Positions 11,557 through 21,504 of a stretch of 64,000 bases of DNA are shown here, one piece after another (the stretch's first letter is position 1; each line of letters starts with the position of its first letter). Origin of the DNA: Chaetoderma sp. LZ-2023a (taxonomy: Eukaryota > Mollusca > Caudofoveata > Chaetodermatida > Chaetodermatidae); assembly GCA_034401795.1 (NCBI GenBank), contig CM067367.1:81441786-81505785 (forward strand), in the 5' to 3' direction. A program made the translations under genes and the position numbers. Below the pieces are notes generated by a model. That model did not search any database. It was not told the DNA's origin and saw nothing but the letters and a program-made list of their open reading frames with translations.

Positions 11557-12040
11557 AATCTAAATAGCATTACGGGAGAAAAGGGAGTACACTATTCCCG
11601 TTGTATTACATGATTGAATGATGCTGTCAAAGAGAACATTTTTACTTTGCAATATAAAAGTGTGTGTCGGTTATCATTATTCATTGCGCATAGAACAATT
11701 CCTTAAGCTTGCTTAAGAATAAAAATAATGTGCTTCGAATAATATAGGAACAATTTCCCATCAATGGTGCAATTATAGTATATACAACGGGCCATCACAT
11801 CTATGCAATTGTATACGGCTTCAATGTATGCATCATCAGTTGCAGTGATCAATGAATGCGTTGGCAGAAATAGCAGCTGGAATGGGGAGGTAGGGGGGGG
11901 GGGTGCGGGCATCACAACCAGAGGTGAAACAGTGTTGCCTGTTTCTAATGAACTGAAACGTAACCTTTAATTTAAATATTGACTAATATGAACAACTTAC
12001 ACACTCAGGTGCCAAAAATAGCATTGCTATCGAGTGACTG
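11557..12040. other. Spacer, nothing recognised
   Basis: AT-rich, with a poly-G run at about 11,894-11,902. A 70-codon minus-strand frame (11,703-11,915) has no recognisable features. Confidence 0.4.
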
Positions 12041-12480
12041 GTTGTGAAGGCCTCGCTGACTGATGGACGGACTGACTAGACTAAAGGCTCTGAGTATTGA
12101 TCAATTGAGAGATTCGCTGAGTGGTTCAATAATTGGTTGATTCATTGACTTAGCGACTCAATTAGTGAATGTGTGATCGATCCACTTGATCGATCACACA
12201 TTCACTAATTGAGTCGCTAAGTGGGTGTCTGAGTTATTGATTTGATAGAGTGGGCGACTGATTCATTGATCAATTGAGTAGTTGATTCTTAGACTGATAG
12301 AATGATTCACCCAGTGAACAGTCAATTGCGTGACTAATTTCTTGATCGCTCTTGGCGTTGATTAACTGATTGATTTATTATTTGTCGGTTTAACACCTGG
12401 ATTTATTAACTGGTTTGTTGAATGATTGCTCGTGTAATTAATTAGTTTATTAATTAATTGATTGCCTCTTATTATTCTAA
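12041..12480. repeat. GATT/TGAN-rich degenerate tandem tract
   Basis: About 440 bp made of imperfect TGATTGATT, GACTGACT and TTGATCAATTGA units, like an old tetranucleotide satellite. The perfect hairpin at 12,148-12,222 lies inside it. Confidence 0.75.
12148..12222. repeat. Perfect 35-bp inverted repeat with 5-nt loop
   Basis: Arm 1 (12,148-12,182) begins ACTTAGCGACTCAATTAG and ends GTGATCGATC. Arm 2 (12,188-12,222) is its exact reverse complement over all 35 bases, with the loop CACTT between. The arms do not belong to family A or B. The lack of any mismatch stands out in an otherwise degenerate tract. Confidence 0.97.
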
Positions 12481-12862
12481 TTAATATTATCATCGGCATT
12501 TTTAGTATTACGATTATGAGTGATATTACTGTTGCTATTGTTGTTAGTGCTATTATTACTATATTAAATATGTTTCTGGAGGGAACGGGGAAAGGAAGTT
12601 AATAGAACGTTTACTCTAATCCCAAACGCATTATGTGTTATAAAATATAGTTAAATTGAAAAGCAATGCTAACAAATTAGCTATGTATAAGTTAATCCCT
12701 TTAATATCGACTTGTAGACCTGTACTCGTTTCCCAGCTGCATGATTATAAGATTGGTGCTGTCTTTCTTGAGGAAAATGCGGTGCTGTCGATACCAGCAC
12801 AGCCATACGCAATGCAGAGCGGGGTAACGTGGGTCTAATTAGATCCGCATGCGTCTGACCAC
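12481..12862. other. Spacer, nothing recognised
   Basis: AT-rich, with short opposite-strand ORFs at 12,656-12,866 that overlap and look like chance. Confidence 0.4.
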
Positions 12863-12864
12863 GC

Positions 12865-13290
12865 AATGGACCTTTTCGGTTTTAGCTATGCCCCGCCCAT
12901 CGCTAGATAAGCTCCACCCCACCTCGCTCGTGTTTGGATCGATCGATCTCTGAATACCCTGACTCTCAATTTCCAAAGAAACACACAGGTAAGCTGTTGA
13001 ATATTTTGAAACTAATTTAACTGGGTGCTGTTGCTGCCTAAGGCAGGCAACATCGCCCAGTCAAATTAGTTTCAAAATAGTTAACAGCATGTTAATTAAA
13101 TATAGCAAAGAATTGCAAAGACGTACACTTCATACAACGTGTCGGACCATTTGAGATTTGATGACGGTCTATATGGAACCCTTTGTGACGTAATGATTGT
13201 GACGTAATCATACACACGCTGAGTTGATTATGGTGGCATACGAGGTCAGATGATGGGTGGATACTCTGGAAAGGTGAATTCGTACTAAGT
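12865..13290 (+). mobile_element. Family A foldback element, near full length
   Basis: Starts AATGGACCTTTTCGGTTTTAGC and ends ACTCTGGAAAGGTGAATTC, so the two ends are inverted repeats. Inside, in order, are TATGCCCCGCCCATCGCTAG, GCTCCACCCCACCTCGCTCG, GGATCGATCGATC, CAATTTCC, AAGCTGTTGAATATTTTGAA, a stem pair (TTTGAAACTAATTTAACTGGG / GCCCAGTCAAATTAGTTTCA) and two GTGACGTAATS sites. It is non-coding and has the size of a MITE. Confidence 0.88.
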
Positions 13291-13304
13291 TGCCCGCACC
13301 ATTG

Positions 13305-13632
13305 GATAAATCCAGTCTAGCGATATCATCAGTCAAATTAGTTTCAAAATATTCAACAGCTTACCTGTACAGGTTTCTGGAAATTGATAGTCACGAAGTT
13401 CAGGGACCGATCGATCCCAATACGAGTGAGATGTGGGTGGAGCTGAGCTAGAGTTGGGCGAGGCGTAGCTAAAACTGGAGCGGTCCATTGGACTTGAAGA
13501 ATATGTGTATTGTTATTTTAATTTGTTCTTCCTGAGAATTCAGTTTTATAGTTTCAAATCGATGTTGCCACGTATGTGGGCGAAACTTAGGTAGGCATGG
13601 GCGAGGCATAGCTATAAATGGATTCCCCTATT
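13305..13632 (-). mobile_element. Two partial family A copies
   Basis: 13,305-13,492 holds one arm (AGTCAAATTAGTTTCAAAAT ... CGATCGATCCCAATA ... GCGTAGCTAAAACTGGA). 13,540-13,632 repeats the terminal part (GGGCGAGGCATAGCTATAAA). Both are reverse-oriented and truncated. Confidence 0.7.
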
Positions 13633-13691
13633 TGCCGGTGAGTTAAATCGTTTATTTTGAAGGCGTCCGATTTTCAAACGTTTGATATAGA

Positions 13692-13940
13692 TTAACCCTT
13701 TCACGACCAAACCAGTCAAAATCCGCCTCTACAGTGAACTTAAGGATTACCGATTTGTAGGCCAAGAGAAGATTATTTTTGAAAATCTACCACTAGAATG
13801 GCTGGCTCGATAGTCGAGCCATTAATTCCAGTGGTACATTTTTAAAAACTGTCTTCGTTTGACCAGCAAATGGGTATTCAATAGCCACATTTTTTTTTAT
13901 TCTTAATCAAATGTTGCCATTAAACTGTTAATATGAACAC
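13692..13940 (+). mobile_element. Family B (TTAA) palindromic element
   Basis: Begins TTAACCCTTTCACGACC. It has the family palindrome TACCACTAGAATGGCTGGCT, then CGATAGTCGAGCC and ATTCCAGTGGTACATTTTT, followed by CAGCAAATGGG. The right end is eroded in a T-run at 13,891. The TTAA start suggests piggyBac-type insertion. Confidence 0.75.
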
Positions 13941-14373
13941 ATAATATAAGAAATATTGTGAAAACGAATTATATTATGTCTGCGTGATGCGAACTAAGGA
14001 CTACAGTATTATCCACAATGAAATTGTAGCTGTTGTTTGCTGTCAGCGAGTCTATGGCTTTTCTATGTTTATCAACGGAAAATAGCATTGTCCTTATAAA
14101 AATAATGAAATTATATCTTGTCGATAATTATATCCTATGATGTGAATTTGAAGCTTTATTTCGCAATAATAACGATGAGTACAGGATGAAACATCTAGAA
14201 AAAACCCAGCTGCCGGTTAAATATTAATTACAGGCATTTGGTTCAATTTAGATTATGCTTAGAGTATACGATGGACATATATGGAATGTAAAGAATTAAC
14301 AACACTTGCACAAAAAGGAAATACACAATATTGTCCCTGCAGAAAAACTGAATGATTGAAAGCGAAAATATGC

Positions 14374-14613
14374 TTAACCCTTTAAGCTTCGAATTTGCGC
14401 AAACCTATTTAAATGGTCTCATATAAAATATACATTTACAAACGAAGAAAATACTATTTCTGAAAGTGTACAACTAGAATGACTGGCTCGATTATCGAGC
14501 CAGTCATTCCAGTGATAAATTTTCAAAAATAGTTTTCTATCGGTCTGCTAATGGGCATTTCTCAAGACCACTGCAGAAGCCGTTTTTGGCTGATATAAGT
14601 GTTAAAGGGTTAA
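14374..14613 (+). mobile_element. Family B (TTAA) palindromic element, complete
   Basis: Flanked by TTAA at 14,374-14,377 and 14,610-14,613. Inner ends CCCTTTAA and TTAAAGGG are inverted. The 232-bp body contains a near-perfect palindrome centred near 14,495: AACTAGAATGACTGGCTCGA / TCGAGCCAGTCATTCCAGTG. The target TTAA and the CCC start are the hallmarks of piggyBac-superfamily MITEs. No transposase of that type is in the window, so it would need one in trans. Confidence 0.85.
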
Positions 14614-14757
14614 AAAGGCGTCTTTTCTCATTCAATCACGATATCTTCACGTATTCGTCTACGAAGGAAACAACATATTGAACCGATGATTACACTGTCC
14701 CGTAGATGGATATTCCTTGAAATGTGATATACTGTGTTATGCGTTTCTAACACCAGT

Positions 14758-14998
14758 TTAACCCTCTAAGCATAAAATTATTTCAATAAGATTTTAATTT
14801 TGTCATAGAAAATGTCAATTTGCAGACCAAGAGAAGATTATTTTTGAAAACGCATCACTGGAATGACTCGCTCGGTTATCGCGCCAGTCATTCCAGTGAT
14901 AAATTTTCAGAAATAGTCTTCTCTTGGGCTGCAAATGAAAATTTCTCAAGAACACTGCAGAGGCCATTTTTTGGCGGGTATGAGTGTTAAAGGGTTAA
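14758..14998 (+). mobile_element. Family B (TTAA) palindromic element, complete
   Basis: TTAA at 14,758-14,761 and 14,995-14,998; ends CCCTCTAAG and TTAAAGGG. The palindrome (ACTGGAATGACTCGCTCGG / GCGCCAGTCATTCCAGTG) is followed by TCTTCTCTTGGGCTGCAAAT and CACTGCAGAGGCCATTTTTT. It is nearly the same length (233 bp) as the copy 150 bp upstream and in the same orientation. Confidence 0.86.
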
Positions 14999-15029
14999 AT
15001 GCGAATAAACACAGAGAATGGACAAATGG

Positions 15030-15425
15030 ATGAATCCAGTTTTGGCTGTGTTCCGCTCATCTTTGGCTAAGTTCCACCCATAATTCGCCCTTGTTGGGAT
15101 CGATCGATCCCTGAACTATTAATTTCCAGAAAAGCAAACATGTAAGCTGTTGAGTATTTTGAAACTGATTTGACCGGGCGCTGTTGCTGCCATATGGCTA
15201 TGCCTATACAGCGTTCAGTCCAATTAGTTTCAAAATATTCAACAGCGTGTTTATTAAATAGTAAAGGCATATAATTCGTACAACAACGCTTATTCCGTCA
15301 TCGCGTATGATCGTGATGAATTTATCTACGCCATTCATGACGTAATTGATTATGATGTCATCTACATGTGATGCAGATGATTGCGACGTCGTATGATGGA
15401 TGAATAAACTGGAAAGGCCCATTGA
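15030..15425 (+). mobile_element. Family A foldback element, near full length
   Basis: Left arm: AATCCAGTTTTGGCTGTG, GGGATCGATCGATCCCTGAA. Central stem: TTTGAAACTGATTTGACCGG / CCAATTAGTTTCAAAATA. Right arm: TTAAATAGTAAAGGCATATA, CATTCATGACGTAATTGA, GCGACGTCGTATGATGG. End: AAACTGGAAAGGCCCATTG, complementary to the family's left end. Confidence 0.88.
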
Positions 15426-16238
15426 AGCGTGTGTACAATTAAAATAAAATGAAACATATTATTTACATTCTTTCGAATTCCGTAGTGGTAACGTTCGGCA
15501 CGGAATTACATTTTTTTCAACTTCTCACGGAGTGACGTCGTCTAGTGAATTATTGTTGTGGCATGACGTCATCGTGTGAACACTATTTTGTTGGTGGTGA
15601 ATGATAGCTCACTAACCGCTCATTCAGTCACAACCGTGTTAATAGAATACAAGAGAAACTCTCGCGTTAGTTAAACTAGAAAGTGAATCTGAGCTCCAGT
15701 CCAGATTCGAAGCTTTATTAGACGCCAGTTAGCATAATCTGAATACATATTAAACGGATTATTCAATGTTCGTAACCGAGTTAGATACGTCATTCGTTGC
15801 GCAGTCTGGTTATGACGCCAGCTTATAAGTGACGTAATTGAGTATAGCGCCTTATATTTAGATGACAGATCTATCTGACCGTTGTTAGCATTTCGTACTG
15901 AGCATTTGTCATGATAATTCAACTTTTCTTAAGATAGATCGAAATACGCAGAAAGGCGGGATTAAATTGCTCTTCCAGTGACAGAAATTGCTAACATTAC
16001 ACCACTTAATCCTTGCGTATATGCCGGAGAAAGACAACTTAATGTGATAAGTGAGACAAGGTTAGGGCCAATGACTTCATTAATAAGCCATAAAACAGGC
16101 AACTTCTCGTATTTTAGCTAATTTAGAAATTTTTCCGATGGCGTTTTAGTGACGGTAGCATACAGTATGCCATTTTCAAACATTTCTCATTTCTTTATTG
16201 GACGATAATGCTTCAGAGATTATATTAGCTTCATCATG
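15426..16238. other. Spacer with scattered TGACGTCA-type motifs
   Basis: No gene recognised. GGAGTGACGTCGTC and GCATGACGTCATCGTG (15,531-15,575) suggest that part is worn family A sequence. A minus-strand 83-codon frame (15,671-15,922) has no recognisable features. Confidence 0.4.
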
Positions 16239-16510
16239 TATCCCTTCTTGTGGCAACATCGCCTCAAAAGGCTCAACATGCTACACATATCAACCAACCA
16301 CTTACTAGTCAAGATTTCTCGAGAAAACATGGATTTTTAGAAGGCAAGCAAACATTAATTTTTGTAAATTTACCAATATAATTTACAAAAATAATAGCTT
16401 TTTCAAAGGCCTTCTCGTGGTCTGAAAATGGAGATTGCTCAAGATAACGGCACAGACCATACATTGACCGGCTTGATCATTGGGCACGTTGAGACAAGAT
16501 GGGTTATTAA
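16239..16510 (+). mobile_element. Family B element, divergent subfamily
   Basis: Left end TCCCTTCTTGTGGCAACATC and right end GAGACAAGATGGGTTATTAA are imperfect inverted repeats. The central inverted pair TTTTTGTAAATTTACCAATA / ATTTACAAAAATAATAG replaces the usual palindrome core, and the GGCCTTCTCGTGGTCTGAAA block is kept. Confidence 0.65.
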
Positions 16511-16865
16511 CCCTTAGCACTCTGACTTCAATATTCTATCTTTTACTGAAGCAATAGCTAAGACACTGATGTGCTTTTTTCAACAATTTTTGGTGGTGGA
16601 CGATGTTTCTGTCTACGGAATTATCACAGTAACTTTTTTTTTGACAAATACCATAGAATAATTTTGTTTAAAAAGCAACACCAGTTCATCTGTTAATTTA
16701 ATCCGAAAATTAAAATTTGTGTCATCAGAGTGATACGTGTTACTGCGTTATCTAGACAAATTACGATTACATAAGACTAGAGAGGCGCCATCTATTGCAT
16801 TTCACTAATGTCATATCACTGGTCCCGTTCTGTCTATGCTCCGATAATCTAGCTCATGCTTTTGT

Positions 16866-17262
16866 ATTGTCATGGAACTGTCCAGTTTTAGCTACGCCCC
16901 GCCCACCTCTACATAGGCTCCACCCACACTTCACCATGTTGTAATTGATCGATCCTCGAATGCCCTTAGTATCAATTTCCTGAAAAGTATACAGATAAGC
17001 TGTTGAATATGTTGTAACTAATTTGACTGGGTGCTTTTGCTGCTTATGGCAGCAATAGCGCCAATCAAAATAGTTTCAAAATATCCAACAAAATATTTAT
17101 TAAATAGTAAGAACATACAATTCGTAAATCAACGCATAGCCCGTCTTCAAATATGCGTTCGTGACGTACTAATCTACGTCATTCATTATGACGTCATTAT
17201 ACACGATATGTAGTCGATTATGACGTCAAATGATGAATAGATAAAGTGGAAAGGTTCATTTT
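16866..17262 (+). mobile_element. Family A foldback element, near full length
   Basis: Ends ATGGAACTGTCCAGTTTTAG and AAAGTGGAAAGGTTCATT form the terminal inverted repeat. CTACGCCCCGCCCACCTCTA, ATTGATCGATCC, the central stem (AACTAATTTGACTGGGTGCT / GCGCCAATCAAAATAGTTTC), and a right arm with three TGACGTC/TGACGTA sites, two of them full TGACGTCA (17,190 and 17,221 regions). Confidence 0.88.
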
Positions 17263-17269
17263 TCAATAA

Positions 17270-17600
17270 AGGGATCTAACTATGCCCGCACCCATTTCTA
17301 GCTAAGCCTCCCCCTCGTGTTGCGTGTACTTCGGTCGATTCCTATGCTGCGAACGCCGAGTTATCACTTTCCATTTTCAATGTACGCATAACTATGCATA
17401 ACTATGCAAGCAAGCTGCTGAATACTAATTTAACTGGGCGATGTTGATGCCAATGGCTATCTAAAACTGCTTGGTTACAGGGCCAGTCATTGCATTGGTC
17501 AATTAAAAAAATAGTGTTATCTTAGCCTGCAAACGCGCATTCCTCAAAACCAGTATTCAGAGGCCGGGGTTGTCTGGCTCCGCCATGGAAGTGTTCAAAT
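17270..17600 (+). mobile_element. Partial family A copy followed by partial family B copy
   Basis: 17,280-17,440 carries a family A left arm (CACCCATTTCTAGCTAAGCC, CAAGCTGCTGAATACTAATT, ACTGGGCGATGTTGATGCC). At 17,455 it switches to family B sequence (CTTGGTTACAGGGCCAGTCA ... GCCTGCAAACGCGCATTCCT). The junction suggests a B element inserted into, or recombined with, an A element. Confidence 0.55.
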
Positions 17601-17721
17601 ACGAAATGCAAGTGCTTGCCGTTACTTCTCAGCAATGCATTGGTCCGACCAGGCACTCAAGTATCTGACCTCATAATCAAATACGGTGCATAATGCATGA
17701 CGTCATTATCAACACGACGTT

Positions 17722-18165
17722 GTTGCGTCACTCAATGGAGGAATCCAGTTTTAACTATGCCCGGCCCATCTCTGCATAATTTCCACCGACGCTTTGCCAA
17801 TGTTGGTATCAATCGATCCCTGAACTCTCTGAATTCTCATTTCCAGACAACTATACGGGTAAACTGTATTTCTAAACTAGTTAGATTGGTGTTCTTGCCC
17901 TATGGCATCAACAGTGCCAAAGTTAAATTAGTTTCAAAATATTCAACAGAATCTTTATTAAATAATAAAGACATATAATTCGTGCAACTTGACAACTTGA
18001 CAGCCATTGAAGCGCTTATAACGGACCAAATCGCGCCATTCATGACGTACCTGACTATGACGTCATCCTACACGTGACGTAGTTGATCATGGTATCAGAT
18101 GATTGATCTATGAACGTAGTCATCAAATACGTCACCTGATAGTTGACGTCATCATCAAAATGGCT
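17722..18165 (+). mobile_element. Family A foldback element
   Basis: CAATGGAGGAATCCAGTTTTAACTATGCCC start, ATCAATCGATCCCTGAACTC, a shortened stem, TTTATTAAATAATAAAGACA, then CATTCATGACGTACC, TATGACGTCATCCTACACGTGACGTAGTTGA and GTTGACGTCATC. It has several full or near TGACGTCA octamers within 120 bp. Confidence 0.85.
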
Positions 18166-18632
18166 TAGCTCATTCATGAACACCGAAAAGCATGTAACAA
18201 AAGTGTTTGAATTGTATATCTTTCATGAAAATAGTAGTCCCAATACATAGCTCAATGTTCGATCGCATAATAATATGTTATGTCCACATGGATATACGTG
18301 TTGTATAGGCATATCAGTATCCCGTAGTGACAGTTTTGAGAATGGTGTTGTAACTCTGTCTGACTAGACCACATCAACTCCGACATGAAAGGGCACAGTT
18401 CGATTCGGAGTCGGTATTTCAATCAGACTGATTCAGACTCTTACTTACAGCGGGATAAACAAGATCACTTCTCATCTCCTCGAGATTTACCGCCTCATCG
18501 GAACAACCGGTCACTCGAATGATGAGTTTGTGAAAATAATGTCAATTCTTGGATCAGCTTGCGCCATGTATGGCGCCGGCACGCAGACACTGGTGCCGTA
18601 AGATCAACTTGATAAAAAAAAAATCGTTGATG
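18166..18632. other. Spacer, nothing recognised
   Basis: No open frame or repeat of note. Confidence 0.4.
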
Positions 18633-19032
18633 TTAACCCCTCTTGTGTCAACAGCGCCTCAAAGCCCTCAAAATACTACTTGATATATCAATTAAACATT
18701 TTGATGGCCAATAAATTTCAAGATATTTTAAGTTTAGATTATTTTGGTAATTTACCACTGCATTTTCTTACGCGGACTTAACCATTAAATGGCTAATGGC
18801 AATGAAAATTAGTTTTTACTTAGGCATTGTCTATCTTCAGGCCGAGAGAATAGTATTTTTGAAATTTTACAACTAGAATGACTGGCTCTGTTACCGAGCC
18901 AGTTATTCTAGTGGCAACGATTAAAAAATGCTCTTCTCCAGGCCTTTCAAATATCCATGTCTGAAGACCACTGCAAAGTTGTTTTCGGTCAGTTTGACCA
19001 TTAAAGGTGTAAGTTGGCACAAGAGGTATTAA
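18633..19032 (+). mobile_element. Family B element, long form
   Basis: TTAA at 18,633-18,636 and 19,029-19,032. The inner ends CCCCTCTTGTGTC and GCACAAGAGGTA are inverted repeats, a longer terminal repeat than in the 240-bp copies. The shared palindrome (CAACTAGAATGACTGGCTCT / GAGCCAGTTATTCTAGTGG) lies at about 18,868-18,918. This about 400-bp version may be the parent form of the family in this window. Confidence 0.78.
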
Positions 19033-19119
19033 GATATTACCTCCATTAAACCTTTGAACAACAACGGCTGAATTCAAAAACTCATTTTAAATATCTATTC
19101 TCTTAATTAGCCTATAACT

Positions 19120-19560
19120 AGTTGATGAATCCAGATTATCAATTACCCATATGAAGGCATTATCAACAACGTTGCGTGTAGGCTGATGCCATAATCAATG
19201 ACGTCATGAATGACGCGATTTAGTCCGTCACAAATACTTGATACTCCGTCAAGTTGTACGAATTGTATGTCTGTACAATTTAATAAACATTAGGTTGAAT
19301 ATGTTTAAACTAATTTGACTGAGCGCTGTCGCTGACATAAGCAGCAACAACAGCCAGTCAAACTAGTTTTAAAATATTCAGCAGTTCGCATATATAGCTT
19401 TCTGGGAATTGATACTCAGAGTACAGGGATCGCTTGCTCTCAGCAATGGAAACTGTGGGTGGATTCCTCCATTTGCCTTGGTGCTGTTACAACCGGTTCC
19501 TATGAAATCAGATTCAAAATAGTCAACAGCTGGCTTGCATAGAGAGACTAGTCTTAGAAG
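19120..19560 (-). mobile_element. Family A foldback element plus fragment
   Basis: Reverse copy: CATAATCAATGACGTCATGAATGACGCG, GTACAATTTAATAAACAT, stem TTGAATATGTTTAAACTAAT / AGTCAAACTAGTTTTAAAAT. A second short fragment (TTCAAAATAGTCAACAGCTG) follows at 19,500-19,560. Confidence 0.78.
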
Positions 19561-19714
19561 TGAGATTCTGGTTATCCAGGGTTCACATCATTAGAGAATG
19601 GTATATGTATACTAACTACACGTCCTGTTTCTTCCTATTTTGCACCGAGAAAACTCCGACATGTGTATTTTCATAGGGAAATGGAGGAATCAAGTTTTAC
19701 CTATACCCATGGTA

Positions 19715-19890
19715 GCTAGTGGTGAACGTGTTTGTGGTGTAGTGGAAGCGATTGTCGTGTGATGGAAATGCGCGGTGTGGGTGATGCGTGTGTGGTGTGA
19801 TGGAAGTGAATATGATGTAATGGAAGTGTGTGGTGTGTGGTCGAGGCGATCGTGATATAGTGGACGCGTTTGCGATGCGGTGGAAGCTTA
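19715..19890 (+). repeat. Degenerate minisatellite (GTGRTGTRATGGAAGYG)
   Basis: About eight imperfect units of roughly 17-24 bp, such as GTGTGGTGTAGTGGAAGCG and GTGGTGTGATGGAAGTGAA. It ends near a GGTGGAAGCTTATATGTCG boundary. Confidence 0.75.
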
Positions 19891-20299
19891 TATGTCGTAT
19901 GATGCTAGGTGCTGCTGCTAGCATAAAGCTGAAGCCCTATCTTTCAAAACAATGTCCTAGCAAAAATAAAAACAATGGCAATCAGAGATTGCCGTGCTAT
20001 CGCCCACCCGTTTTTTGCCAGATTTTAAAATGTATTAAGTCTTTTTGTATATTTTCACGTATGTTCCGGATTCTTTCGTATCACGCTCACAGTTTTAAAA
20101 TCTTAGTGTATAGTCACGCCCTTTCTTGTTGTAAGATTTGAGCCAACTCGGACCATAAGTTTCCGGGATATCTATAGCTATATAGAATTTGATCCTATCC
20201 CGATCCGGGTTCTTTTTTTTCTGGATGAGGGTCAAAGTCTGGAAATCATCTTGCACGGCAAGCGTTAGAACTTGAGCAGCAGTATTTTAGATACATCTG
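19891..20299. other. Spacer, nothing recognised
   Basis: A 103-codon plus-strand frame (19,830-20,141) starts inside the minisatellite and shows no domain. There is a short palindromic stretch TATCTATAGCTATATAG at 20,169-20,185. Confidence 0.4.
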
Positions 20300-20430
20300 C
20301 GGTCAGCCAGGCGGGCGGGCCGGCGGGTGGGCGGGCGGGCGGGCGGGCGGCGGGCGGGAGGGTGGGTGGGTGGGTGGGTGTGTGGGCGGGATGGCATGCA
20401 AGCAGGCAGGCAGGCAGACAGACAGACACG
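20300..20430. repeat. GC-rich tetranucleotide array
   Basis: GCGG units, then TGGG units, then GCAG/ACAG units in sequence (GGCGGGCGGGC..., GGGTGGGTGGGT..., GCAGGCAGGCAGACAGACAG). The neighbouring units may derive from one another by single-base steps. The G-runs could form quadruplexes. Confidence 0.93.
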
Positions 20431-20555
20431 ACAGCCACTACCCTCTTTCCCCTTACGAGTCGTGGGCAGAAATATTTAATGTTATTATTATTGTCTAGTT
20501 TAAAATGGGGAGAGAGATGAAATTTGTCTCATAAGATTTTAGACGATGAATCGCA

Positions 20556-20945
20556 ATGCAAGCCCCGCTGCCACAGGGGCTTCAACATGAGCTGATTCAT
20601 ACATTCCCTCCAGGATATCGCATGGCAAGCACAGAGGTGTCATGCTTAATGACATACAGCATTCTACGACAGCTAGATAGACTTTCTGTTCAAGTGAATA
20701 AAATGTTGCCATCGCAAAACAACCTTACTGCTTCGCAGAACAAAATGTGCGACTCTCTTGGTCGAGTCGAAAATATGGAACCACATATGGCATACTTTAA
20801 TCAAGCTATTCAACAAGTAGAAAATAGAGTGACTAGTTTAGAAACTGCAAGCGCCCACGGACGGATCCTAAATAACCAAGAGTACAAAGCAGTAGCGCAG
20901 AAGGAGGAAATTAAACAATTGAGGGAGGGCAATGGTTGTCTGTAA
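20556..20945 (+). CDS. Coiled-coil ORF, possible retroelement ORF1
   Basis: 129 codons, starting MQAPLPQGLQHELIHTFPPG. Residues about 45-125 are rich in spaced Leu, Ile and Val with charged residues between (ILRQLDRLSVQVNKML, ...FNQAIQQVENRVTSLETA, VAQKEEIKQLREGNGCL), which predicts a coiled coil. Coiled-coil proteins of this kind are typical of the nucleic-acid-binding ORF1 of L1- and CR1-type LINEs. The frame ends 120 bp before a (TAC)n array, and no RNA-binding domain follows. It could also be a piece of another coiled-coil protein. Confidence 0.4.
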   Translation: MQAPLPQGLQHELIHTFPPGYRMASTEVSCLMTYSILRQLDRLSVQVNKMLPSQNNLTASQNKMCDSLGRVENMEPHMAYFNQAIQQVENRVTSLETASAHGRILNNQEYKAVAQKEEIKQLREGNGCL

Positions 20946-21060
20946 AAAGTGGTTAAATGAGCGGGTAATGGCAATCGGAGTCGCTGGTCGTTATCATAGT
21001 TACAAACGCATCGGCCTGATAAAAGTAAAGAAACCGCCAATGTCAATAATACTAAAGCTG

Positions 21061-21504
<444 letters not shown>

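Noticed and set aside
14374-14998. CRISPR-like array suggested by repeated palindromes
   Set aside because: The repeats are complete TTAA-flanked elements with separate flanks, in a eukaryotic genome.
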